Shown: positions 1-5,854 of the stretch, piece after piece | Layout of the letters: each line of letters opens with the position of its first letter | Numbering within the stretch: position 1 is the first letter of the stretch | NCBI GenBank assembly: GCA_023437745.1 | Contig: JAEZFI010000129.1 | Coordinates: 1 to 14,194, forward strand | Direction of reading: 5' to 3' | DNA length: 14,194 nucleotides | Origin: Actinomycetes bacterium | GTDB lineage: Bacteria; Actinomycetota; Acidimicrobiia; Acidimicrobiales; Microtrichaceae | Translations under genes and position numbers: made by a program | The notes under the pieces: generated by a model | What the model was told of the DNA's origin: nothing | What the model saw: the letters and a program-made list of their open reading frames with translations, nothing else | Database searches by the model: none

Positions 1-162
1 GCCGGGATGCCGCCGCTGCTCCTCCTGGCGTTCGCCACCCTCGTCGTGGCCGGCCTGGTCGGCGCGACGGCCGACGGGTCGACCCCGGACGAGCCCGATT
101 CCGTCGATGCGGAGCCGGCAGCGTCCAGCCCTTCCCCAGCCCACCCGGCGCTGAACACTTGA
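1..162 (+). CDS. C-terminal end of a membrane protein (5' truncated)
   Basis: This is an open frame from the left edge to a TGA at 160-162, giving 53 residues. It has one hydrophobic segment of about 20 residues near its start (Leu/Val/Ala/Gly-rich), followed by an acidic and then Ala/Ser/Pro-rich hydrophilic tail of about 30 residues. That layout suits the last transmembrane helix and a disordered tail of an envelope protein. Nothing in the remaining piece identifies the family, so I give no function. The stop codon lies inside a TTGACA hexamer (159-164) proposed as the -35 of the next gene. The real start is outside the window. Confidence 0.6.
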   Translation, partial: AGMPPLLLLAFATLVVAGLVGATADGSTPDEPDSVDAEPAASSPSPAHPALNT

Positions 163-187
163 CACCCGAAGGGTCGCCACCCATGCT
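159..187 (+). promoter_or_regulatory. Candidate promoter, leaderless, for the radical SAM gene
   Basis: A perfect TTGACA -35 (159-164) is followed by 17 bases and a CATGCT -10-like hexamer (182-187, 3 of 6 consensus matches). The GTG start at 194 lies 6 bases beyond it, so the predicted transcript would begin at or next to the start codon. No Shine-Dalgarno is seen at the usual distance from 194. The -35 overlaps the stop codon of the upstream gene. The same geometry recurs at 3465-3492 and 12698-12726. Confidence 0.45.
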
Positions 188-193
188 GGCGCC

Positions 194-1801
194 GTGCGGG
201 TGCTCTTTTGGTATCGGGGGATCGAGAGCCTTGGCATCGGCTACCTCATGTCGATGCTCCAGCACCACGGGCACGAGGTGGACCTCCTGTTCGAGCCCGG
301 GCTGGACGACAACAACTACCTCCGGGTCCCGGCGCTCGCTGCGCTGAACCGCCGCGAGGCGCTGATCGAACGGGCCAGGGCGTTCGACCCCGACCTCGTC
401 TGCGTGGGCTCGGTCACGAACATCTGGTCCTACGCCGCGGAGATGGCGAAGCGCCTCAAGGAGGAGCTCGGCGTCCCGATCCTCGTCGGCGGCCACCACG
501 CGCAGGCCCTCCCCGAGTACGTGCTCTCGCAGCCCTACGTCGACATGGTCTGCACGGGGGAGGGGGAGCTGGCCCTGCTCGAGCTGGTCGACCGCATGGA
601 GCGGGGTGCCGACATCACGACCACGCACACGATGTGGATCAAGCAGGACGGGGTGATCCACCGGAACGAGATCGGACCGCTCGAGGAGGACCTGGATCGC
701 CTGCCGTTCCCCGAGAAGCAGCTCTGGCGGGACTACGGGGCCTTCAAGGACAACCTCGAGGTCTTCACCGGGCGCGGCTGCCCCTTCAAGTGCACGTTCT
801 GCAACATCCACTACCAGCGCGAGATCTTCGACGGGAAGGGTGACTTCCTGCGGAAGCGCTCCGTCGAGAACGTGATGCAGGAGCTGGAGCAGAACCTGGC
901 CCGATGGGACGCGAAGTACGTGTCCGTCCACGACGACAACTTCACGACGGGCGTGCTCTGGGTGGAGGAGTTCTGCGAGGTCTACCGGGAGCGGATCGGT
1001 CTGCCGTGGTTCTGCTTCGGCTACCCGACGACGCTGAAGCCGCGGCTCCTCCGGGCGATGAAGGCAGCGAACTGCGAGACGATCTTCATGGGGGTCGACT
1101 CCGGTGATGCCGAGGTGCGGAAGGTGCTGATGGAGCGCCCGATGACCGACGAGCTGATCCGCGACAAGACACAGCTCCTCAAGGACCACGGGATCAACCA
1201 GTTCTTCTCGACGGTCTACGGCAGCCCCGGCGAGACCGCCGAGCAGATGTGGAAGACCTTCGACATGGTGGGGGACCTGCGACCGACGCAGTGCTCCGGC
1301 AACGTCTTCTACCCGCTCCCGAAGACCAAGCTGCACGACCTCGCGGTCGAGATGGGCTACCTCGACGAGGCGGGCGTGCAGATGGTCCGTGACGGGGCAT
1401 CGAGCTTCCACCAGGAGTCGCTGCTCGACCATCCGGACAAGGACCTGGCCGAGATGCTCGCCCGGGTCACCCCGATGTACGTGAAGGCGCCCGACTGGGC
1501 GCGACCGGCACTCAAGTGGATGGTCCGCCGGCGCACCAAGCGGGCGGCACTCGCCCTCTACGTCGCGCTGATCCCCGTCACCATGCGGCACGTCGGGAAG
1601 GAGGCGGTGAGGATCACCGCGTCGATGACGTGGAAGGCGATCACCCTCAAGCGCCGGCAGCCGAAGTGGGGACCCAAGGTGCCGCGGCCCGCTGCGCAGC
1701 GCGAGGGCGTCGTCACGATGCCGCCCACGGACACCACCGAGCCCGAGACGGTGGTGCCGGTGCCCGTGGTCCTCGGTTCGCCGAGGACGGCGTCCTCGTA
1801 G
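194..1801 (+). CDS. Cobalamin-binding domain radical SAM protein
   Basis: This 535-residue protein combines a B12-binding-like N-terminal domain with a radical SAM core. The N-terminal part (about 1-150) is a Rossmann-like B12-binding fold, with a GGHHA turn near residue 100 and the GEGE motif that usually ends this domain. The radical SAM core follows: C196, C200 and C203 form the CxxxCxxC [4Fe-4S] ligand set, followed by an HDDNF segment and a TIM-barrel-like region. After about residue 430 comes a basic, partly hydrophobic stretch that may lie on the membrane, then a Pro/Thr-rich tail. Family members methylate unactivated carbons or rearrange lipids, sugars and antibiotics; the substrate cannot be read from sequence. 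The start is GTG at 194: the conserved MRVLFWYRG-type opening begins there, and no upstream in-frame start fits better. The next gene follows after 17 bases, so the two are probably co-transcribed. Confidence 0.9.
   Translation: MRVLFWYRGIESLGIGYLMSMLQHHGHEVDLLFEPGLDDNNYLRVPALAALNRREALIERARAFDPDLVCVGSVTNIWSYAAEMAKRLKEELGVPILVGGHHAQALPEYVLSQPYVDMVCTGEGELALLELVDRMERGADITTTHTMWIKQDGVIHRNEIGPLEEDLDRLPFPEKQLWRDYGAFKDNLEVFTGRGCPFKCTFCNIHYQREIFDGKGDFLRKRSVENVMQELEQNLARWDAKYVSVHDDNFTTGVLWVEEFCEVYRERIGLPWFCFGYPTTLKPRLLRAMKAANCETIFMGVDSGDAEVRKVLMERPMTDELIRDKTQLLKDHGINQFFSTVYGSPGETAEQMWKTFDMVGDLRPTQCSGNVFYPLPKTKLHDLAVEMGYLDEAGVQMVRDGASSFHQESLLDHPDKDLAEMLARVTPMYVKAPDWARPALKWMVRRRTKRAALALYVALIPVTMRHVGKEAVRITASMTWKAITLKRRQPKWGPKVPRPAAQREGVVTMPPTDTTEPETVVPVPVVLGSPRTASS
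1769..1798 (+). promoter_or_regulatory. Mutually exclusive RNA hairpins at the gene junction
   Basis: Three short arms occur in a row at the end of the radical SAM gene. Arm 1, GTCCTCGG (1769-1776), pairs perfectly with arm 2, CCGAGGAC (1781-1788), across a TTCG loop. Arm 3, GTCCTCG (1792-1798), is a copy of arm 1 and can pair with the same arm 2 (1782-1788) across a GGC loop. Only one hairpin can form at a time. No U-run follows, so this is not a classical terminator. It sits just before the stop (1799-1801) and 20 bases before the next start, where it could affect coupling, RNA stability or readthrough. Confidence 0.5.
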
Positions 1802-1805
1802 CCCA

Positions 1806-1822
1806 GCACGCTCCAGTCGTGC
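1806..1822 (+). promoter_or_regulatory. Small hairpin that includes the GTG start of the GT-C gene
   Basis: GCACG (1806-1810) and CGTGC (1818-1822) form a 5-bp stem with a 7-base loop. The 3' arm contains the proposed GTG start codon (1819-1821), and no Shine-Dalgarno is visible upstream. If it forms, translation would depend on ribosomes arriving from the upstream gene to open it. A 5-bp stem can occur by chance in GC-rich DNA, so confidence is low. Confidence 0.3.
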
Positions 1823-3453
1823 GTCGGCTTCGAGCGGCGTTGCAGCGCGCCTCCCCGCGGGTCTGGTTCGCGTGGTCGGCCGTCCTGGTCGGCGGGGTGA
1901 GCCTGGCGCTCTACGCGTCGACGCTCGACGACCACCTCGTGAGCGACGACTTCGACGGCATCTGGGAGAGCGCGGAGGGTCGCGGGAGCTGGCTCGTGCT
2001 CAGCCGGCCCGGGTCGTTCTGGCGGCCGCTCAGCCGGCTCACGCACCTGCTCGTCTACCGGCTCGCCGGGCTCGATCCCGCGGGCCATCACGGCGTCAAC
2101 GTGGGCCTCCAGGTCGTCAACGCGATCCTTGTCGTCGTCGTGGCCGACGCACTCACGCGGCGGTGCGCCCCCGAGGTCGACGTGTCCCGGCGACGGGTCG
2201 TCGCGACCCTGAGCGGGCTCGTCTTCGCCGTGCTCCCGCAGCACGCAGAGGCGGCGTCGTGGGTGTCGGGTCGCAACGACCTCCTCGCCACCTTCTTCGC
2301 CCTCCTGTGCCTGCGGGCGTGGCTCACCGACCGCAGCTGGGGTCGGCGGGTTGCGGTGTGCTCGCCTCTCCTGCTCGCCGCCCTCCTCTCGAAGGAGTCC
2401 GTGGTCGTCCTCCCCGCCGTGCTCGCCGTGGTGGACGGGGCCGCCGCGGCGGGTGCCCCGTCGCGTCGCGATCGCCTCGCCGCCGCCACGAGCCCGTGGC
2501 CCCTGGCCGTGCTGGTGCTCGTCCACGTCGTCGTCCGCGGCGTGGTGGTCGGTGATCTCGTCGGTGGCTACGACGTGGACGCTCCCGGCCCGATGGGGCT
2601 GGCGGCCAACGGCATCCGCCTGGTGCTCCGATCGTTCGTGCCCGCGCTGCCCGTCGTCGCCTGGTGGGTGGCCGTGACGGTGCTCGTCGGCGTGGCGGGT
2701 CTCGTCGGCGTCCTCTCGTGGCGCCGGCGGTCGGCGACGGGGGCGCGGCCGTGGACGGGTGCCCGGACGCTCCCGGGCGTCCTCCTCCTGCTGACCGGGC
2801 TCGCCTGCCTGCCCGTCGTCGGGCTGGGCGTGGTCATCTCCGACACGCGTGGGGACCGGCTCCTCTACCTGCCCACGGTGTTCGCCGCGATGCTGGTGGC
2901 GGTCGTGGTCGCCCGCTGGTGGGATCGCCGACCTGCGGCGGCGGTGGCCGCGGCGGCCGTCGTCCTCGTGGGCTGCGTCGTGTCGGTGGCGCACGCCAAC
3001 TCGGACTGGGACCGGGCCGCACGGGTGTCGGAACGCCTGGTGGACGGGGCGTGCGCGCTGGACCCGACACGGAGCAGCTACCTGGTCGACCTGCCCGACC
3101 GCGTCGGGGGCGCCTACGCCGGGCGCAACGCGCTCGACGCGGCCGGGATCCTGCGATGCGGGTGGCGCGACGGCGCACCCGTCAGCGTGCTCACGTCGCA
3201 GACCGCCGGGAGCGTGGCGGACAGGGTCGAGGTCGCCCCCGTCGGCACCCGTCGGTGGAGGATCCGGATCGAACCCGGGCAGACCTTCGAGGACCTGCCG
3301 GGCCGCGACCCGAACTGGCTCGTCGAGGGGTTCACGGTGGTGTCGGTCGCTCCCGACGAGATCGAGCTGTCGATCGCTCCCGGCATCGACCTCGACGACG
3401 TGTGGCTGTTCTCCGCAGGGCGGTGGACGCGGCTCGCCCCCGACGGGCGATGA
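1819..3453 (+). CDS. GT-C-type multi-pass membrane glycosyltransferase (GT39/TMTC/ArnT-like)
   Basis: This is a 544-residue integral membrane protein with about nine or ten hydrophobic helices up to roughly residue 392. After the first helix comes a loop with D43-D44-F-D, the acidic motif typical of GT-C enzymes that use polyprenyl-phosphate sugars. An FWRPLSRL stretch, a QHAEAASWVSGRNDLLAT stretch and an LLSKESVVVLP stretch then follow the pattern seen in TMTC/GT39-like proteins. Such enzymes transfer a sugar from a lipid carrier to a protein, lipid or glycan on the outer face of the membrane. Instead of TPR repeats, the C-terminus (about 395-544) is a soluble, strand-rich region I do not recognise. 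GTG 1819 is chosen because it opens a short Arg-rich segment directly before helix 1. The long in-frame extension upstream is low-complexity and lies antisense-like over the radical SAM gene. Donor and acceptor are unknown. Confidence 0.8.
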   Translation: MRRLRAALQRASPRVWFAWSAVLVGGVSLALYASTLDDHLVSDDFDGIWESAEGRGSWLVLSRPGSFWRPLSRLTHLLVYRLAGLDPAGHHGVNVGLQVVNAILVVVVADALTRRCAPEVDVSRRRVVATLSGLVFAVLPQHAEAASWVSGRNDLLATFFALLCLRAWLTDRSWGRRVAVCSPLLLAALLSKESVVVLPAVLAVVDGAAAAGAPSRRDRLAAATSPWPLAVLVLVHVVVRGVVVGDLVGGYDVDAPGPMGLAANGIRLVLRSFVPALPVVAWWVAVTVLVGVAGLVGVLSWRRRSATGARPWTGARTLPGVLLLLTGLACLPVVGLGVVISDTRGDRLLYLPTVFAAMLVAVVVARWWDRRPAAAVAAAAVVLVGCVVSVAHANSDWDRAARVSERLVDGACALDPTRSSYLVDLPDRVGGAYAGRNALDAAGILRCGWRDGAPVSVLTSQTAGSVADRVEVAPVGTRRWRIRIEPGQTFEDLPGRDPNWLVEGFTVVSVAPDEIELSIAPGIDLDDVWLFSAGRWTRLAPDGR

Positions 3454-3464
3454 CGGCACCAGCC

Positions 3465-3492
3465 TTGCGCCATGAACGATGATCGGTACAGT
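3465..3492 (+). promoter_or_regulatory. Candidate promoter, leaderless, for the GT2 gene
   Basis: TTGCGC (3465-3470), 16 bases, then TACAGT (3487-3492), which fits the actinobacterial TANNNT -10. A GTG follows 7 bases later at 3500, in frame with the glycosyltransferase and without a Shine-Dalgarno. This would let the GT2-YdjC-methyltransferase unit be transcribed separately from the GT-C gene. The alternative ATG at 3479 would lie in the spacer of this promoter. Confidence 0.45.
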
Positions 3493-3499
3493 CGTCGGG

Positions 3500-4273
3500 G
3501 TGGCGACGTCGGGGGAGAGCGGCGGTGAGCACGGCCTGCCGTCGCTGTCGGTCGTGCTGCCCGCCTGGAACGAGGCGGCCGGGATCGAGGACACCCTCCA
3601 CGCGGTCCTGCGCTGCGGGGACCACCTCGTCGAGTCCGAGGAGCTGGAGTGGTTCGAGCTCGTCGTCGTCGACGATGCCTCCTCGGACGGGACAGGGGCG
3701 CTGATCGCCACGCTGGCCGCTGACGACGACCGGATCCGCCTGCTCCGACACGACGTGAACACCGGCCTGGGCGGTGCGCTCATCTCGGGCTTCGGGGCCG
3801 CCAAGGGGAGCCTCGTGCTCTACACCGACAGCGACCTCCCGTTCGACCTGTCCGAGGTCGCCACCGCGCTGCGGGTCATGCGCGAGCAGCGGGCGCACGT
3901 CGTCGCCGCCTACCGGAACAGCCGGCGGGGGGAGGGCCCGCGGCGGTGGTGCTACTCCGCGATCTACAACCTGCTCGTGCGCTGGGCGCTGGGCCTGCGC
4001 GTCAGGGACGTGAACTTCGCGGGCAAGCTCCTCCACCGTGACGTCCTGGACCGCGTGCAGCTCGAGAGCACCGGTTCCTTCATCGACGCAGAGCTGCTGG
4101 CGAAGGTCGATCGCTCGGGTTTCACGATCGCGCAGTTCGGAGTCGACTACCGGCCCCGGTCGCACGGGGTCTCGACGCTCTCGAGCATGCGGGTGATCTC
4201 CACGATCCTGAGCGAGATGTGGCGGATCGCCCCCACCATCCGACGCGGGCGCCGACCCGGATCGGCCCGTTGA
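3500..4273 (+). CDS. GT2 family glycosyltransferase, polyprenyl-phosphate sugar synthase type
   Basis: This 257-residue soluble GT-A enzyme opens with the canonical SVVLPAWNE strand-loop. It carries D58-D59 in DDASSDGT (nucleotide binding) and D110-x-D112 in TDSDLPFD (metal/diphosphate binding). A distal SFIDAELL segment is typical of the dolichyl/polyprenyl-phosphate glucose and mannose synthase branch. There are no transmembrane helices; the C-terminus ends in an Arg-rich tail that could touch the membrane. The family moves a sugar from a nucleotide sugar to polyprenol phosphate on the cytosolic face, providing donors for GT-C enzymes such as its upstream neighbour. I place the start at GTG 3500, next to a promoter-like sequence. 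ATG 3479, seven codons upstream, is the alternative and could be translationally coupled through a mini-ORF. The stop overlaps the TTG of the next gene (TTGA, 4270-4273). Confidence 0.85.
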   Translation: MATSGESGGEHGLPSLSVVLPAWNEAAGIEDTLHAVLRCGDHLVESEELEWFELVVVDDASSDGTGALIATLAADDDRIRLLRHDVNTGLGGALISGFGAAKGSLVLYTDSDLPFDLSEVATALRVMREQRAHVVAAYRNSRRGEGPRRWCYSAIYNLLVRWALGLRVRDVNFAGKLLHRDVLDRVQLESTGSFIDAELLAKVDRSGFTIAQFGVDYRPRSHGVSTLSSMRVISTILSEMWRIAPTIRRGRRPGSAR

Positions 4274-5112
4274 CCGAGCGGCTGCTGATCGTCAGTGCGG
4301 ATGACTTCGGACTGACGCCCGGCGTCTGCCGCGGCATCCTCCGTGCACACGCCGACGGGCTGGTGACCTCGACCTCGGCGCTGACGGTCGCGCCGGCGTT
4401 CCACTCGCACGCCGCCGCGCTCCGCGACGCCGGCATCGACGTGGGCGTGCACCTCGCCATCGTCGGCGAGGACCCGCCGCTCCTCTCGGCACGTGAGGTG
4501 CCGAGCCTCGTCGACCGCACGGGTCGGTTCCCGCTGACGTGGCGGCGTGCGCTGGCGCGCCTCGCTGCCGGCCGCGTGGACCCCGCCGACGTGGAGCGGG
4601 AGTTCTCAGCCCAGGTGGAGGCCGTGACGTCGGCCGGGCTGCGGCCGTCGCACGTGGATGCGCACCAGCACCTCCACCTCTGGCCGGCGATCGGTCACGT
4701 CGCCCTCCGCGTCGCAGCCCGCGCCGGGGTGCGCGCCATGCGCGTCGTGCGGAGCGGTCGATGGAACCCGTCGTCCCTGGGGGTGCGGGCGCTCTCCGCC
4801 GCGCTCGCCCGGGACGCCCGGCGGGCAGCGGTCACCTTCCCCGACACGACCATCGGCTTCGACCATGCGGGATCCCTCGACCTGTCGGCGCTCGAGGCGG
4901 AGCTGGACCGATGCGGGCCCGGGCTCGCCGCAGTGGAGCTCTGCGCGCATCCGGGCGAGCAGGTCGACCCCGACCGGGATCGGTACGCCTGGGGCTACGC
5001 CTGGGGTGACGAGCTGGAGCTGATGTGCTCGCCCGCCGCCCGCGACCTCGTCGGACGTCGTGGCTTCCGACTCGGGACGTACGCCGACCTCGTCGACGTG
5101 GCCGGCAGTTGA
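4270..5112 (+). CDS. YdjC/ChbG-family carbohydrate deacetylase
   Basis: This 280-residue protein has the YdjC fold signature. ADDFG appears at residues 10-14 (D11, D12), H61 lies in a VGVHL motif, a His cluster at H128-H136 reads HVDAHQHLHLWP, and a late HPGE motif contains H227. In characterised members these groups bind a divalent metal and hydrolyse N-acetyl groups from amino sugars (ChbG on chitobiose, NaxD on undecaprenyl-phosphate GalNAc). TTG 4270 is preferred because it puts the ADDFG motif at the usual distance from the N-terminus and overlaps the upstream stop as TTGA. ATG 4219 would add 17 atypical residues inside the previous gene. Coupling to a polyprenyl-phosphate-type GT2 suggests a lipid-linked N-acetyl sugar as substrate, which is inference. 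All family catalytic residues I look for are present. Confidence 0.85.
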   Translation: MTERLLIVSADDFGLTPGVCRGILRAHADGLVTSTSALTVAPAFHSHAAALRDAGIDVGVHLAIVGEDPPLLSAREVPSLVDRTGRFPLTWRRALARLAAGRVDPADVEREFSAQVEAVTSAGLRPSHVDAHQHLHLWPAIGHVALRVAARAGVRAMRVVRSGRWNPSSLGVRALSAALARDARRAAVTFPDTTIGFDHAGSLDLSALEAELDRCGPGLAAVELCAHPGEQVDPDRDRYAWGYAWGDELELMCSPAARDLVGRRGFRLGTYADLVDVAGS

Positions 5113-5792
5113 CGGCCGCCCGCCGCCGCGCCGTCCGTGGCGCCCTCGCGCCGTACGCCGCGCTGGGAGCGCGCGTCCGCGCCCACACGGCGATCCGCTG
5201 GATCAGCGCGCCGCTCGCCGAGGTGGAGTCGCTGATCCCACGACGGGGGCGCATCCTCGACTTCGGCTGCGGCCACGGGCTCCTCTCGCTGGTCGCGGCC
5301 CGAGGGGCGCCGCGCCGATCGGTCCACGGGGTCGACGTCGACGAGGCAAAGATCGAGGCCGCTCGTCGGGCGGCCGGCGCCGCAGGCCTCGGAGGACGGG
5401 CGACGTTCGACGTGGTCGACGGCGGCTGGCGCCCGGACCCCGGCTCCTTCGACGTGGTCCTCGTCACGGACGTCCTCTACCTGCTGGGCCCGGAGGCGGC
5501 CCTCGACGCCGTGTCAATGCTCGCCAGGGCGGTGCGGCCGGGTGGCCGGCTCCTGATCAAGGAGATGGCGCCGGCGCCGAGGTGGAAGGTCCGCGTCAAC
5601 CTCCTGCAGGAACGTCTGGCGATCGACGTGGTCGGCTACACAAAGGGTGCGGCCGTGGCGCCGGTCCCGATCGGTGCCCTGGCCGAACGCGTGCGCGCCG
5701 AGGGCTTCGGAGTGACGGTCCGGCGCCTGGACCGGGGCTACCCGCACCCTCACGCGATCGTCGTGGCGGACCGAGTGCAGGCGGGCGCCTGA
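5109..5792 (+). CDS. Class I SAM-dependent methyltransferase
   Basis: This 227-residue protein has the Rossmann methyltransferase core. Motif I is ILDFGCGHG (49-57), an acidic end of strand 2 follows in HGVDVDEAKIE, then a VVLVTDVLYLL strand 4 and an AVRPGGRLLIKEM segment. The C-terminal third contains a hydrophobic stretch but no clear membrane helix. The methyl acceptor cannot be inferred from sequence. TTG 5109 overlaps the YdjC stop as TTGA, exactly repeating the GT2/YdjC junction. It gives a sensible N-terminus, whereas upstream in-frame starts lie in an Arg-rich shadow of YdjC. Placement suggests methylation of the sugar or lipid handled by the GT2/YdjC pair. An unrelated methylation is possible. 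Confidence 0.8.
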   Translation: MTAARRRAVRGALAPYAALGARVRAHTAIRWISAPLAEVESLIPRRGRILDFGCGHGLLSLVAARGAPRRSVHGVDVDEAKIEAARRAAGAAGLGGRATFDVVDGGWRPDPGSFDVVLVTDVLYLLGPEAALDAVSMLARAVRPGGRLLIKEMAPAPRWKVRVNLLQERLAIDVVGYTKGAAVAPVPIGALAERVRAEGFGVTVRRLDRGYPHPHAIVVADRVQAGA

Positions 5793-5814
5793 AAGGGCCA
5801 GACGGCAACTACGG

Positions 5815-5820
5815 CATAAT
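5815..5820 (+). promoter_or_regulatory. Possible -10 element ahead of the amidohydrolase unit
   Basis: CATAAT matches five of six bases of the -10 consensus and lies in the 62-base gap between the methyltransferase and the amidohydrolase. I see no convincing -35 at 16-18 bases (CTGAAA at 5789-5794 is 20 bases away). Transcription from here would give a leader of about 28 bases containing the Shine-Dalgarno at 5843-5847. Confidence 0.3.
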
Positions 5821-5842
5821 GGCCCACCGGAGCGACATGGGT

Positions 5843-5847
5843 GGAGG
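5843..5847 (+). promoter_or_regulatory. Strong Shine-Dalgarno for the first amidohydrolase
   Basis: GGAGG lies 7 bases before ATG 5855. It decides the start: two other in-frame ATGs at 5819 and 5837 lie upstream but have no such site. It is one of the clearest ribosome binding sites in the window and contrasts with the heads at 194, 3500 and 12734, which lack one. Confidence 0.7.
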
Positions 5848-5854
5848 AAGAGGC

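Noticed and set aside
3472..3528. Eighteen-residue frame starting ATG 3472
   Set aside because: No Shine-Dalgarno, Arg/Gly-rich, and overlaps the GT2 start region in another frame; the 3450-3482 mini-ORF is the only one with linked stop/start overlaps.
1558..3804. Minus-strand open frame of 748 codons opposite the GT-C and GT2 genes
   Set aside because: Composition is Arg/Pro/His/Gly-rich with no recognisable domain; it is the usual antisense shadow of GC-rich coding DNA, while the plus strand shows clear family motifs.
5778..5791. Perfect palindrome CAGGCG/CGCCTG with a 2-base loop over the methyltransferase stop
   Set aside because: Too short a stem with no usable loop and no following U-run to be called a terminator; common by chance in GC-rich DNA.
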